DNA of 64,000 nt from Actinomadura cremea (GTDB taxonomy: Bacteria > Actinomycetota > Actinomycetes > Streptosporangiales > Streptosporangiaceae): NCBI RefSeq assembly GCF_014648495.1, contig NZ_BMRF01000009.1:124001-188000 (forward strand), read 5' to 3'. Within the stretch, counting starts at the first letter, position 1. Every line of letters starts with the position of its first letter. The position numbers and the translations under genes were made by a program. Below the pieces are notes generated by a model. That model was not told where the DNA came from, ran no database searches, and worked only from the letters and a program-made list of their open reading frames with translations. This document shows, one piece after another, positions 1-8,754 of this stretch.

Positions 1-980
1 TGGCGCATGGCGTGCAGCGCCGAGACCCGGGCCCCGCGGACCATGGCGTCGAACGTGCCGGCGGCCAGGTCGACGACCGCCGCGGCCTCCTGGCTGAAGG
101 TGCCCACCGCGTTGCGCAGTTCGGGGCGCGCGCGGTTGGCCACCACCATGCGCGCCAGGCAGCTCCGCCGGCCGGTGTAGCGCCCGATGAGCGTTCCGAG
201 GGCGGCCAGCAGCACGTGGGTGGTGCCGACCCGGTGGCGGTCGGCGAGCACGCGCAGCGCCCCGGGCGCCGACGGGGACGTCAGCACGCCGGTCCAGTAG
301 CGGGGGGACTCCGCGGGACGGCGCTCGCCGGCGAAGCACGCGGCGGGCGTGGCGTCGACGCTCCGCCGCCAGTGCTCCAGGGATCTCCGCAGGACCGCGC
401 GTCCGCCGTCCGCCCGCTCCGCCGCGGCCTTCTCCGCCGGCTGGAGGCCGCGCGGCGCCGCGGGCGCGCGGCCGTCGAGCGCCCGCCCGATCTCGTCGAA
501 CAGCACCCGGCTGCCGAGGTAGTCGGCGGTCACGTGCGGCATGCCCATGATGATCAGCCGCGGTTCGCCGTCCACCGTCCCGACGCGGGGGCGCAGGGGC
601 ACGCCGCCCGCAAGATCGTGCGGCTCCGCCTCGCTTTCCGCGACCCACCGCATCGTGGTCCGCAGCGGATCGCCGTCCAGCTCCCGCACCTCGACCTCGA
701 GAACCCCCGCGTCCAGGATCCGCTGGACGGGCCGGCCGTCCGCCGCCGGGACGAACCCGGTGCGGAGCGCCTCGTACCGTCCGACCATGTCCCCGAGCAC
801 CCGCACGACCCGGTCCACCGTGTGGCCGGGCGGCAGGAAGCCGCCGCCCACGACGTTCCCGTGCGCGGGATCACGGGCCCACTCCATCTCGCGCCACATG
901 TCGAGCTGCCCCCATGTGCAGGGGTGCTCACCGGCCCCGCCGCCGGAGAAGGCCACGGCATGGGCTCGCGTCGGCGTCAT
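1..980 (-). CDS. Stand-alone NRPS-type condensation-domain protein (partial, 3' end off window)
   Basis: The reading frame is open from an ATG at 980 to the left edge, about 326 residues, and is truncated there (condensation domains run to about 430). GGTGGAG lies directly before the ATG. The fold signature is clear: an N-terminal LDMWREMEW stretch, a YEALRTGF segment, a core motif PHVTADYLG around residues 148-156 that keeps the catalytic second His (H149) and the Asp (D153) of HHxxxDG, and a later segment running into an EAAAVVDL stretch. The first His is Pro and the Gly is Tyr. Such free-standing domains form an amide or ester between a carrier-bound acyl group and an amine or alcohol. In this cluster the likely partners are an ACP-bound polyketide and an aminocyclitol, which is inference. 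The stop codon and any fused domain cannot be seen. Confidence 0.8.
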   Translation of the reverse strand, partial: MTPTRAHAVAFSGGGAGEHPCTWGQLDMWREMEWARDPAHGNVVGGGFLPPGHTVDRVVRVLGDMVGRYEALRTGFVPAADGRPVQRILDAGVLEVEVRELDGDPLRTTMRWVAESEAEPHDLAGGVPLRPRVGTVDGEPRLIIMGMPHVTADYLGSRVLFDEIGRALDGRAPAAPRGLQPAEKAAAERADGGRAVLRRSLEHWRRSVDATPAACFAGERRPAESPRYWTGVLTSPSAPGALRVLADRHRVGTTHVLLAALGTLIGRYTGRRSCLARMVVANRARPELRNAVGTFSQEAAAVVDLAAGTFDAMVRGARVSALHAMR

Positions 981-996
981 CTCCACCGTCCCCGGA

Positions 997-2403
997 TCAG
1001 TTTCCGAACGTCGTGACGGGCGAGGCGTCCAGCACCGCGCCGTCCGCGTCGAGCGCCTCCACCCGGACGGCCCGCGGCCCACCGGTGTCCGGGACGCCGA
1101 CGGCCGTGTCGAAGCCGTCCCATTCGACGGTGGCGACGGGGCTCAGGTCGTCCCCGGAGGCGCCGGTGAGCAGCCGCCAGCGCGCCACCCCGGTCGCGCC
1201 GTTCCAGACGGCGTGCAGGCGCTCGCCGTCGAACGTCACCTCCGGCGGCGCGTCGGGGCGGCCCTCCCACTCCTGCCGGAAGACGCGGTAGGTGGTCCAT
1301 CCCGGCCCGGAGGGGGTCTGCGCGTCGAAGAGCGGCTCGCCGTCCGGCGCGAACTCGGTGATCCGGCCCGCCCGGCCCCAGCCCACCAGCACGTTGCCGT
1401 TCGGCAGTTCCTGGGCGTTGCCCTCGGCGATCGAGGACAGGTGCTCGGGGTGGGTGAGCTGGCGGACGAACGTGGCCTCGCCGGTCGCCGGGTCGGCGCG
1501 GACCCACACCACCCGTGACTCGTAGCCCTCGAAGAAGTCGTTCGCCCCGTTGTCGAAGAAGCGGTAGACGCCGCCGCCGCAGGGCTGCCCGTCGTGCTGC
1601 CAGAAGCAGCGGGAGCCCACCCCGAGGACGAACGTGCTGGCCCCGCTGCCGAGCTTCCAGACGACCTCGCCGGTCGTCCGGTCGATCTTGTAGAGGGCCG
1701 AGGAGCTGCGGGCGGTCACCACGAGGTGGCCGTCGTCGTCGATCGCCACGGCGTTGACGTGCAGATGGTCGTAGGGCATCCCGGGCATCAGGGTGGCGGG
1801 CATGTCGCTCTCGCCCAGCGGGATGTGCTCCAGGCCGCTCCAGCGGAACAGGACCGCCCCGGTCTCCACGTCGACCTCCTCGACCACGCTGTCCACCACC
1901 GGGGCGTCCGCCTCCCCGCCGATCGGGGTGAGGTCGTGCCGGACGAGCTGGTAGCTGACCACGATCGCGGTGCCCCGCTCGGTCAGGACGGCCTCGTGCA
2001 GGTCCACCCCGTGCTCGCCGCCCGCCCGGACGGTGGCGACGGGACGGTAGCGGCGGTCGACGATGTGGACCGCGCCCCGGCCGACGCCGGTGTCGGTCGC
2101 CTCGCCCTGCCACCAGGTGATGACCGGTTCGCCCTGGTACCGCTGGACCCGGACGTTCGTCGCGTACTGCCCCTCGGGGACGGGCCGGAACCACACGAGA
2201 CGCCCCTGGTCGTCGCTGATCTGCGGCCCGTGCGGCACCGCCGGCTCGTGGATCGACTGCGGCGACAGGAACAGGTGTCCGGGCGCGACGCCGTCGTTCG
2301 CCAGCGTCACCTTGATCCTGGGTATCTCCGCGTAGGCGGGCATCGCCGCGGTCTCGGGCATCGCCGTGACCTCCACGGGCCGTGGCAGGGTCGCGTCGCT
2401 CAC
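997..2403 (-). CDS. Arylsulfotransferase (ASST_2-type) family protein
   Basis: A 468-residue protein starting at GTG 2403 behind a GAAGGAGAG ribosome site. It has the beta-propeller features of arylsulfotransferase-like proteins: repeated blade strands, a DLHEA segment, a DHLHVNAV segment and WQHDG, with conserved His residues that in this family can take the sulfo group. Classic ASST moves sulfate between phenols without PAPS and is periplasmic or secreted; here no signal peptide is visible, so it should act in the cytoplasm. It ends 16 bp before the condensation-domain gene and follows an O-methyltransferase, so it is probably a tailoring enzyme sulfating a phenolic or cyclitol hydroxyl. 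Some family members may only bind ligands, so catalysis is not proved. Confidence 0.72.
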   Translation of the reverse strand: MSDATLPRPVEVTAMPETAAMPAYAEIPRIKVTLANDGVAPGHLFLSPQSIHEPAVPHGPQISDDQGRLVWFRPVPEGQYATNVRVQRYQGEPVITWWQGEATDTGVGRGAVHIVDRRYRPVATVRAGGEHGVDLHEAVLTERGTAIVVSYQLVRHDLTPIGGEADAPVVDSVVEEVDVETGAVLFRWSGLEHIPLGESDMPATLMPGMPYDHLHVNAVAIDDDGHLVVTARSSSALYKIDRTTGEVVWKLGSGASTFVLGVGSRCFWQHDGQPCGGGVYRFFDNGANDFFEGYESRVVWVRADPATGEATFVRQLTHPEHLSSIAEGNAQELPNGNVLVGWGRAGRITEFAPDGEPLFDAQTPSGPGWTTYRVFRQEWEGRPDAPPEVTFDGERLHAVWNGATGVARWRLLTGASGDDLSPVATVEWDGFDTAVGVPDTGGPRAVRVEALDADGAVLDASPVTTFGN

Positions 2404-2427
2404 GTCTCTCTCCTTCGTTTCCGGTGT

Positions 2428-3066
2428 TCAGCGCTTGCGGACGAGCAGGGCTCCGTCGCCCGCGGGCACCAGGACCGCGTCGACGCGCCCGTCCCGGGCG
2501 ATCGCGTCGTTCAGCCGCCGCACGGCCTCGACGTCCGGGGCGCGGCAGGTCTCGTCGACCACGTGCCCGCCGCGCAGGGCGTCGCCGAGCAGTAGCCAGC
2601 CGCCCGGCCGAAGCCGGGGGAGGAGCTCCTCGTAGTACGCCCGGTGGTTGGCCTTGTCGGCCCCGATGTACCCGAGGTCGATGACGGGGTCGGCGGGGAG
2701 CGTCCGCAGCGTGTCCAGGGCCGGGGCGATGCGCAGGTCGATCCGGTCGGCGATGCCCGCGCGGGCCCAGTACTTCTCCGCGATGTCGGTCCAGCGGCGG
2801 TCGATCTCGCAGGCGAGCATCCGGCCGTCCGGCGGCATGCCCCGCATGACGCACACGGTGGAGTACCCGGTGAACACGCCCACGCCGACGACGCGCCGTG
2901 CCCCGATCATGCGGGTGAGCGCGGTGAGCAGTTCGCCCTCGTAGTGCGAGACGTGCATGTCCGGGGCGGTCGCCGCCGTTTCGGCGGCCAGGTCGGCGAG
3001 CAGCTGGTCGGGCGGCGGGCAATGGGCCTCCACGTACCGCCTGATCGCGGGAACGACGACGTCCAC
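2428..3066 (-). CDS. Caffeoyl-CoA-type (class I) SAM O-methyltransferase
   Basis: A 212-residue protein, the usual size for the cation-dependent CCoAOMT/catechol-OMT family. It starts at GTG 3066 behind AAAGGGAG. Residues near 45-70 hold the SAM motif GVGVFTGYST, preceded by EGELLTALTRMIGA. The metal/SAM stretch reads DLGYIGADKANH, close to the family D-x-x-x-x-DADK-x-x-Y, and a GDAL segment follows. Known relatives methylate catechol-type hydroxyls on phenylpropanoids. With the phenylalanine ammonia-lyase and CoA ligase in this cluster, methylation of an aryl or polyketide hydroxyl is plausible. No aromatic hydroxylase is visible in this half of the window, so the acceptor could also be the cyclitol. 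Confidence 0.8.
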   Translation of the reverse strand: MDVVVPAIRRYVEAHCPPPDQLLADLAAETAATAPDMHVSHYEGELLTALTRMIGARRVVGVGVFTGYSTVCVMRGMPPDGRMLACEIDRRWTDIAEKYWARAGIADRIDLRIAPALDTLRTLPADPVIDLGYIGADKANHRAYYEELLPRLRPGGWLLLGDALRGGHVVDETCRAPDVEAVRRLNDAIARDGRVDAVLVPAGDGALLVRKR

Positions 3067-3097
3067 GGTCTCCCTTTCGGCTCCGGTCCGGGCTGGG

Positions 3098-3859
3098 TCA
3101 TGACAGGCGGTCGCGGATGATGCCGGCGACGCGCTCGCGTTGGGACTCGAGGAAGAAATGACCGCCGGGCAGCACCTGCGCCTCCCCCTCGACGCCGAAC
3201 GACGTCCAGGCCAGCGCGTCCCCCAGCGGGGTCATGGGGTCGGCGTCACCGGCCAGCACGACGATCGGGCAGGACAGCGCCGGGCCGGGCAGGTACCGGT
3301 ACGTGCCGACCGCCCGGTAGTCGCCGCGCAGGACGGGCAGCGCCATCCGGGCCAGCGCCGGTCTCCGCAGCAGCGGGGCGTCGGCGCCGCCGAGCCGCGC
3401 GACGTCGGCGAGGATCTCCCGGTCGGTCTTGGTGTGCCGCCGGTCGGGATCCGGGCGGGTGGGGGCCCGCCGACCGGAGACGAACAGGACGGGCGGCGGG
3501 GCGGCGAGCCGCCGCGCCACCTCGAACGCGACCAGGGCCCCCATGCTGTGGCCGAAGAAGGCGGGCGTCCCGCCCAGCACGGCGAGCTCCGCGCGGATGA
3601 GCCCGGCCAGCGCACGGAGGTCGGTGTGCACCGGTTCGCGGTGCCTGTCCTGCCTGCCCGGGTACTGGACGGCGATGGTGGCGACGCGCGGGCTCAGCGC
3701 CTCCGACAGCCAGTGGTACGACCCCGCGGAGCCGCCGGCGTGCGGGAAGCACAGCAGCCGCGGCGCCGCCGCGTCCGCCGGATGGAACCGGCGGAACCAC
3801 CGGTCGCCCGCCCGCGGCTCGGCGACCGGGCTCCGGTCCCCGTTCGGTCCCCCGCTCAT
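3098..3859 (-). CDS. Type II (external) thioesterase
   Basis: A 253-residue alpha/beta hydrolase starting at ATG 3859, which overlaps the stop of the type III PKS gene by four bases (ATGA). Family landmarks are all present: the N-terminal LLCFPHAGGSAGSYHW segment, the nucleophile elbow GHSMG (Ser105), an acidic residue in the GDADPMTP loop (D205/D207), and the catalytic His in GGHFFLESQ (H234). TEII enzymes clear misprimed or stalled acyl groups from carrier proteins of PKS and NRPS systems. Here it would edit the ACP of the cluster or release the chain. The tight coupling to the type III PKS suggests co-translation. Confidence 0.88.
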   Translation of the reverse strand: MSGGPNGDRSPVAEPRAGDRWFRRFHPADAAAPRLLCFPHAGGSAGSYHWLSEALSPRVATIAVQYPGRQDRHREPVHTDLRALAGLIRAELAVLGGTPAFFGHSMGALVAFEVARRLAAPPPVLFVSGRRAPTRPDPDRRHTKTDREILADVARLGGADAPLLRRPALARMALPVLRGDYRAVGTYRYLPGPALSCPIVVLAGDADPMTPLGDALAWTSFGVEGEAQVLPGGHFFLESQRERVAGIIRDRLS

Positions 3860-4896
3860 GCGCCGCGCAGCAGGACGGCCCAGACGGTGGCGCCCGGCCC
3901 GAACGCCAGCGCGACGCCGTGCTCCCCGGGGGCGAGCGGCCGGGACGCCTGGAGGCGTTCGAGCACCCCGAGGACGGCGGGCGCGGCGGTGTTGCCGAAC
4001 TCCCGCATCAGCGCGCGCGACACCTCGACCGAGTCGCCGGGGAGGTCGAGCGCCGCGCTCACCCGGTCGATGACGCGACGCCCGCCGGGGTGCAGCGCCC
4101 ACCAGCGGACGTCGGACCGTCCGAGAGCGTGCCGGGAGAGGAGGCGGTCGGCGGGCTCGGCGGCGGCCGCCGCGGTGACGTCCGGCATGGTGGGCGCGAG
4201 CCGGATGCCGACGCCGCGGTCGCCGACATGGACCTGCAGGTCGTCGGCGAACTCGGGGACGTAGCGCATCTCGGCGTCGACGATGTCGAGGCCGGGCGCG
4301 CCGTCCGTCCCGGGCCGCACCACGACGCCGCAGGCGCCGTCCCCGAACAGCGTCAGCACCACGGCCTGCTCCTTGTCGTACGGCGGCGGCTGGAGGTGCG
4401 GCGAGAACAGGTCGACGCAGAGCAGGACGGCGGGACGGCCGTGCACCTCGACCCAGTCGCGGACCACCGACAGCGCCGGCAGCGCCGCGTAGCAGCCCAT
4501 CGGGCCGAGCGCCTGGAACTGGGTGCCGGGCCGGGTGCCCGCCTCGTGCACCAGCGCGTCCAGGCCGGGCGCGGAGTGCGTCGTGGTGGAGGCCGCGGCC
4601 AGCAGGCCGACGTCGCCGGGGCGCAGGCCCGCCCGGTCCAGCGCCATCGCGATCGCGTCCCGGCCGAGCGCCCGCGCCGCGGCCAGGCCGACCGCCATAC
4701 GGCGCGCGGTGGTCCAGTCGCGGGGGTCGTCGGCGAACGGGTTCACCGCCATCCCCTTGGCGTCGATGGCGGAGTTGCGGACCGTCTCGGCGACGTGGTC
4801 CCCGCCGCGGTCGCCCGCGAGGAACTCGGCGAACTCGTGCATCTTGACCTGCGGTGGTGCGGTGAACGCGATGCCGGTGATGCGTGCGCTGGGCAT
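3856..4896 (-). CDS. Type III polyketide synthase (chalcone/stilbene synthase family)
   Basis: A 346-residue homodimer-type thiolase-fold enzyme. The start at ATG 4896 has GAGG nine bases upstream; another ATG lies nine bases further out. The type III triad is visible: Cys135 in GPMGCYAALPAL, His269 in WALHPGGRRVID (the HPGG form separates it from FabH, which has HQAN), and Asn302 in REFGNTAAPAV. The family segment VDLFSPHLQPP and the FGDGA loop are also present. These enzymes condense malonyl-CoA units onto a CoA (or ACP) starter and often cyclise the chain. In this cluster cinnamoyl-CoA, or an acyl chain handed over by the KS/CLF system, could be the starter. Type III and type II PKS genes in one operon-like set is uncommon. 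Confidence 0.85.
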   Translation of the reverse strand: MPSARITGIAFTAPPQVKMHEFAEFLAGDRGGDHVAETVRNSAIDAKGMAVNPFADDPRDWTTARRMAVGLAAARALGRDAIAMALDRAGLRPGDVGLLAAASTTTHSAPGLDALVHEAGTRPGTQFQALGPMGCYAALPALSVVRDWVEVHGRPAVLLCVDLFSPHLQPPPYDKEQAVVLTLFGDGACGVVVRPGTDGAPGLDIVDAEMRYVPEFADDLQVHVGDRGVGIRLAPTMPDVTAAAAAEPADRLLSRHALGRSDVRWWALHPGGRRVIDRVSAALDLPGDSVEVSRALMREFGNTAAPAVLGVLERLQASRPLAPGEHGVALAFGPGATVWAVLLRGA

Positions 4897-5036
4897 GCCG
4901 ACCATCCTCGGGCGGGACCGCCGGGGAACGTCAGCGTCCAATGGTCGCGCGTGCGGACGGCCGAATGTGCATGCCCGATGCGGCGCGGCCCGGGGGGCGC
5001 ACCCGCGTCCGGACGTCGCCGGGCGCCCCGCCCCGG

Positions 5037-6299
5037 TCAGCGGACCGCTCCCCGCCGGTCCCGGTTGCGCACCAGCACGAGCGCCGCCGCCACCAGCAGC
5101 AGCCCCGCCGTGTTCATGGCGGTCATGACCGCGTACAGCAGGACCGGCCCGGACGAGACGCGCCCCGCGAGGCCGCCCGCCGTGACGGTGCCCACGGCGT
5201 AGACGACGGACGCGGTGAGCGCGACGCGCGCCGCGCCGACCTGCTGGAGCGCCACCAGCACCGTCAGGACCAGCCCCAGCACGAGGTAGCTCGGGCCCAC
5301 GATCGCGATGAACCGCGCCGTCTCGCCCGCGATCGCGTCGCTCCTGGCGGTCAGGTGGCCGATCGCGCCGCGCAGGAGCCACAGCGCGGGCACGGTCACG
5401 GCGTAGACGGCCAGCGACATCCGCAGGGCCGCGCCCAGCACCGGCGACAGCGGCGAGCCCGGGTCCGCGCCGGCCCGCCGGTTCATCACGATCGCCGCCG
5501 CGGAACCGAGGACGGTGCCCGGCATGAGGACCAGGCTCTGCACGGTGGTCCCGGTGGCGAAGCCGGCGAGCACGTCCGGGCCGAACGGCTTCAGCATCAT
5601 GACGAACCCGAAGTTCATCCCGAACATGATGAGGTTGGTGAGGCCCACCGGGAGTCCCGCGCGCAGCAGCCGGCGCGGCACCTCCGGCTGCCAGCCCCAC
5701 TCCTTCAGCACTCCCGCCCGCGCCAGCAGGACGATTCCCAGAACGCCCCCGGCGAGGCCGTTCAGCGTCGCCGCCAGGGGAAGGGCCGCGGCGCCGAGCC
5801 CCGCACCGAAGCCCAGCGCCGCCAGCGCGCCGACCTCCGTCACGTTGCCCACGATCATGACGACGGCCGCCCGTCCGGCCCGTCCCGCGCCGCGCATCGC
5901 GGACGCGCACAGCACCGGGAACGCCAGGGTGAGGTTGGCGGCCGACACGGCGCGCAGGAAGGAGACGAACTCGGCCCTGGTGTCCCGGGTGGCGCCCAGC
6001 AGGTCCGCGAGCGCGGGGGCGGCGGCGCTCAGCACCCCGCCGAAGGCGCCGCCGCAGGCGAGCCACAGGACGCCCGCGCTCAGCAGCGTCGCCGCCACGT
6101 CGTCCTCGCCCCGCCCGGCCCGCACCGCGGTGACGGTCTGGTTCGTGACGTCGAACGCCATCCGGAAGGCGAAGTAGACGAAGGCCAGCGGGAAGTAGAG
6201 CGACCGGATGTGGACGTCGTCGTCGCCCATCCAGCCCAGCATGCCGACGATGACGATCGGCACGAGGACGGCGAGGACCTGCGCCGTCGCCATCGGCAC
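5037..6299 (-). CDS. MATE-family multidrug/product exporter
   Basis: About 420 residues with roughly twelve hydrophobic helices in two six-helix halves. MATE-like signatures include an N-terminal RLAVPMATAQ segment entering helix 1, GLPVGLTNLI at the head of the second half, and a short charged tail ending RNRDRRGAVR. MATE proteins expel cationic or amphipathic compounds using Na+ or H+. The start is uncertain: GTG 6299 and ATG 6293 are both possible, and the frame is open upstream into the sulfotransferase, so the genes may overlap. It sits between the type III PKS and the sulfotransferase and is probably the self-resistance or export pump for the cluster product. Confidence 0.8.
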   Translation of the reverse strand: MPMATAQVLAVLVPIVIVGMLGWMGDDDVHIRSLYFPLAFVYFAFRMAFDVTNQTVTAVRAGRGEDDVAATLLSAGVLWLACGGAFGGVLSAAAPALADLLGATRDTRAEFVSFLRAVSAANLTLAFPVLCASAMRGAGRAGRAAVVMIVGNVTEVGALAALGFGAGLGAAALPLAATLNGLAGGVLGIVLLARAGVLKEWGWQPEVPRRLLRAGLPVGLTNLIMFGMNFGFVMMLKPFGPDVLAGFATGTTVQSLVLMPGTVLGSAAAIVMNRRAGADPGSPLSPVLGAALRMSLAVYAVTVPALWLLRGAIGHLTARSDAIAGETARFIAIVGPSYLVLGLVLTVLVALQQVGAARVALTASVVYAVGTVTAGGLAGRVSSGPVLLYAVMTAMNTAGLLLVAAALVLVRNRDRRGAVR

Positions 6300-6331
6300 G
6301 GCCAGGCGGGCGATCCCCCGCCGGTGCCCCG

Positions 6332-6988
6332 TCAGGGCGAGGTCGCCGCGTTGCCGCGCGCGCCGCCGGCGTGCTCGCGCAGCCGCGACTCGAACGCGTC
6401 CCGGTCGTTCGCCCGGGGGAACGGCTCGTCCGGCACCGGCACGTCCAGGAACGCGCACAGCGGCTCCCACCCCTGGGCGATCTCGAAGACCAGCAGGCGG
6501 TCGGCGGGGACCTCCCGGCGCACCGCCGCGTTGTGCTCGGTGAACACGCGCCTGGCATGGTCGGGGTCGGTGAAGCGCCCGCCGAACTGGCCGTCCCACA
6601 CGAGTTCGCGGGCGATCCTCCGGTTCTCGGCGAGCACCGGGCCGGCGGGGGAGTCGTCCATGGCGGCCCGGTGGATCGTGCGGAGCGCGCTCTCGTACCA
6701 GCGGTCGGGGTCGCGGACCGTGAGGACGACCTTGGCCGCCGGGTAGTGGCCGGTCAGCTCCCGCCAGAACCGGGCGCCCGGCCAGTCGACGCTCGACCGG
6801 AACCCGCGGTAGATCTCGTCCCAGTCCGTCGGCCGCCCCCGCGCGGCGCCGCGCCACAGCGGGATCTCCGCGGGCCGTTCGAGCAGGCCCAGCATGTGGT
6901 GGCACGGACCGAACCCGAGCCGCTCCAGGGCGGCCTTGAGCGAGAACGTGCCGGTGCGGCCGAGACCGGCACCGATGACTTCGAGCAT
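6332..6988 (-). CDS. P-loop sulfotransferase family protein
   Basis: A 218-residue protein starting at the ATG of MLEVIGAGLGRTG behind ACGGAGAGATCC. The N-terminal GRTGTFSLKAAL matches the 5'-phosphosulfate-binding loop of PAPS-dependent sulfotransferases. VVLTVRDPDRWYES near residues 110-125 matches the 3'-phosphate-binding strand, and the segment around VFEIAQGWEPLCAFLDVPVP is typical of the bacterial 'sulfotransferase family' (sometimes annotated as NAD-dependent epimerase by error). It would transfer sulfate from PAPS to a hydroxyl. With the unrelated ASST-like protein (997-2403) the cluster has two separate sulfation candidates, suggesting a sulfated product. Confidence 0.8.
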   Translation of the reverse strand: MLEVIGAGLGRTGTFSLKAALERLGFGPCHHMLGLLERPAEIPLWRGAARGRPTDWDEIYRGFRSSVDWPGARFWRELTGHYPAAKVVLTVRDPDRWYESALRTIHRAAMDDSPAGPVLAENRRIARELVWDGQFGGRFTDPDHARRVFTEHNAAVRREVPADRLLVFEIAQGWEPLCAFLDVPVPDEPFPRANDRDAFESRLREHAGGARGNAATSP

Positions 6989-7119
6989 GACGGATCTCTC
7001 CGTTGGGCGACGCGGGCCATCGCGACGCGGGCCATGGTCGGCTCCCGGGCGGGGCGGGACCATCCGCCGACGGGCGCCCGGGCGGGCGCTTCAACGTGCA
7101 TGTCCGGACGGGCCGGGAC

Positions 7120-7776
7120 TCACGCGGCCGGAATCATTCCCTGCTTGATGGCGATCACCACGGCGGCGGTGCGGTTGGGGGCCCCGAGCTTGAGCATGAC
7201 GCTGGTGACCAGCCGCTTGGCCCCGTGATCGGAGATCGACAGGCGGCGCGCGATCTGCTTGTTGCTCAGCCCCTCGGCCAGCAGGACGAGGGTCTCGTTC
7301 TCGCGCGCGGTCAGGATCGCCGACCGGACGGCCCCGGTCGGCACCGGCGAGCCCGCCCGGGCCAGCAGCTCCCGGCCCACCCGCGCGGGCATGGGCATCT
7401 CGCCGAGCATCATGCGGTCCAGCGCCTCGTGGAGGTCCGGGCCGGTCAGCTCCTGCTGGTACAGGAACCCGTCGGCGAAACCGGCCTCGGCGAACGCGGG
7501 AGCGGACGCCTGCGCCGCGTCGAGCAGCAGCAGCACCTTCGTCTCCGGGAGCGCCGCGGAGAGCCGCGCCGCGTCCTCGCTCTCGGCGGTGGTGACCACG
7601 AGCACGTCCACCGCGCTCACGGCGCCCAGCGCCTCCACCGACTGGCGCGTCGCGCAGTGGCACACCGAGCCGATGCGGGGGACCGCGTGCAGGACGGACT
7701 CCAGGCCGCGCCCCACGACCAGGTTCTTCACGTAGATCACGACGTTCAGGCGGTCGGTCATCGTGTCTTCCGGCAC
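7120..7776 (-). CDS. LuxR/NarL-type regulator with a degenerate receiver domain
   Basis: A 218-residue protein. I chose GTG 7776 because GAGAGGAAG stands five bases before it; an in-frame ATG at 7761 is the alternative. The C-terminal 65 residues form a clear LuxR helix-turn-helix (LTARENETLVLLAEGLSNKQIARRL). The N-terminal half has the alternating strand/helix pattern of a receiver, but the acidic pair is missing (VVIYVKN instead of a DD) and the phospho-acceptor position reads VVTTAE. It therefore should not be phosphorylated in the normal way; ligand binding or constitutive dimerisation is more likely. It is probably a pathway-specific regulator of the minus-strand biosynthetic genes. Confidence 0.8.
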   Translation of the reverse strand: MPEDTMTDRLNVVIYVKNLVVGRGLESVLHAVPRIGSVCHCATRQSVEALGAVSAVDVLVVTTAESEDAARLSAALPETKVLLLLDAAQASAPAFAEAGFADGFLYQQELTGPDLHEALDRMMLGEMPMPARVGRELLARAGSPVPTGAVRSAILTARENETLVLLAEGLSNKQIARRLSISDHGAKRLVTSVMLKLGAPNRTAAVVIAIKQGMIPAA

Positions 7777-7869
7777 TGTGCTTCCTCTCGTGCGATGGCC
7801 CTGCGGGCCATGGCGGAACGTGCGCCCGATCGGTCGGGGCTGCTGCAATGGAACGGGACGGTCCACCGG

Positions 7870-8754
7870 TCAGGCCAGAGGAGTGTCGTCTTCCAGCCAA
7901 CCGGCGAGGTAGGAGAACCGGCGGAGCGCCCCGACCGTCGTCGCGCCGAGTTCCGCCAGCTCCGGCCGCCACGCGGCGAACGCCCCCGGACGGTCGGCGG
8001 ACGGCTCGGCCGGCACGGTCGCGAACCCGCAGCCCGCCGCGGTGACCAGCACGCGCCCGGCGGCGCAGTCCCAGGCGAACGCGTCCGGGGTGACGGCCAT
8101 GTCCGCGCGTCCGGTGGCCACGTAGGCCAGGGCGAGCGCCGCCGAGCCGATCCGGCGCACGTCCGCCGCCGCCAGCAGCGCGGCGAACAGCTCCAGCTCG
8201 GCCGCCTCCGGGGCCGCGCCGGGACGCGGCGCGTCGGTCAGCACCAGCGGCACCGGCCGTGGAGCCGGCGGACGCACGGGACGGCCGTCGCGCAGCAGCC
8301 GGCGGCCGGCATCGGTGTCCAGCGCCGTGTAGAGCTCGTCCCGGGCGGGCTCGTAGACGCAGCCGCCGACCGGCCGGCCGTGCACGGTCAACCCGATGGA
8401 GACGCAGAACAGCGGCAGCCCCCGGACGTAGTTGTGCGTGCCGTCGACCGGATCGACGTACCAGCGCACGCCCCGCCCGGTGCCGTCCTCCGGGTCCGCT
8501 CCCGCCGTTCCGGTCTCCTCGCCGACGACGATCGAGCCGGGGCAGGCCGCCGCGAGGTCCGCGCGGATCGACGCCTCGGCCGCCGCGTCCGCGTCCGCGA
8601 CCACGTCGTGCGGATGGGTGCCGTGCTTCGCGCGCGCACCGCCCGGGGCCCCGCGGAAGTCCTCCATCAGGGCGCGCCCGGCGCGCCGCGCGGCCGCCGC
8701 GGCCGCGTCCAGCAGGGCCTGGAGCCCCGCCTCAGAGAAGCCGCTGCCGGGCAA
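7870..8754 (-). CDS. Inositol monophosphatase family phosphatase
   Basis: About 294 residues from a TTG at 8754 that has GGGGA seven bases upstream and overlaps the 3' end of the small LuxR gene by 23 bp; the start is the least certain part. Metal-site motifs are intact: GEE (about 78-80), DPVDGTHNY (about 101-109) and, near the C-terminus, AWDCAAGRVLV, equivalent to WDxAAG. Family members hydrolyse inositol-1-phosphate and related sugar phosphates using Mg2+. Together with the myo-inositol-1-phosphate synthase at 10659 it gives a complete route from glucose-6-phosphate to myo-inositol inside the cluster. Histidinol-phosphatase or PAP-phosphatase activity cannot be excluded; the latter would also fit the sulfotransferases. 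Confidence 0.8.
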   Translation of the reverse strand: MPGSGFSEAGLQALLDAAAAAARRAGRALMEDFRGAPGGARAKHGTHPHDVVADADAAAEASIRADLAAACPGSIVVGEETGTAGADPEDGTGRGVRWYVDPVDGTHNYVRGLPLFCVSIGLTVHGRPVGGCVYEPARDELYTALDTDAGRRLLRDGRPVRPPAPRPVPLVLTDAPRPGAAPEAAELELFAALLAAADVRRIGSAALALAYVATGRADMAVTPDAFAWDCAAGRVLVTAAGCGFATVPAEPSADRPGAFAAWRPELAELGATTVGALRRFSYLAGWLEDDTPLA

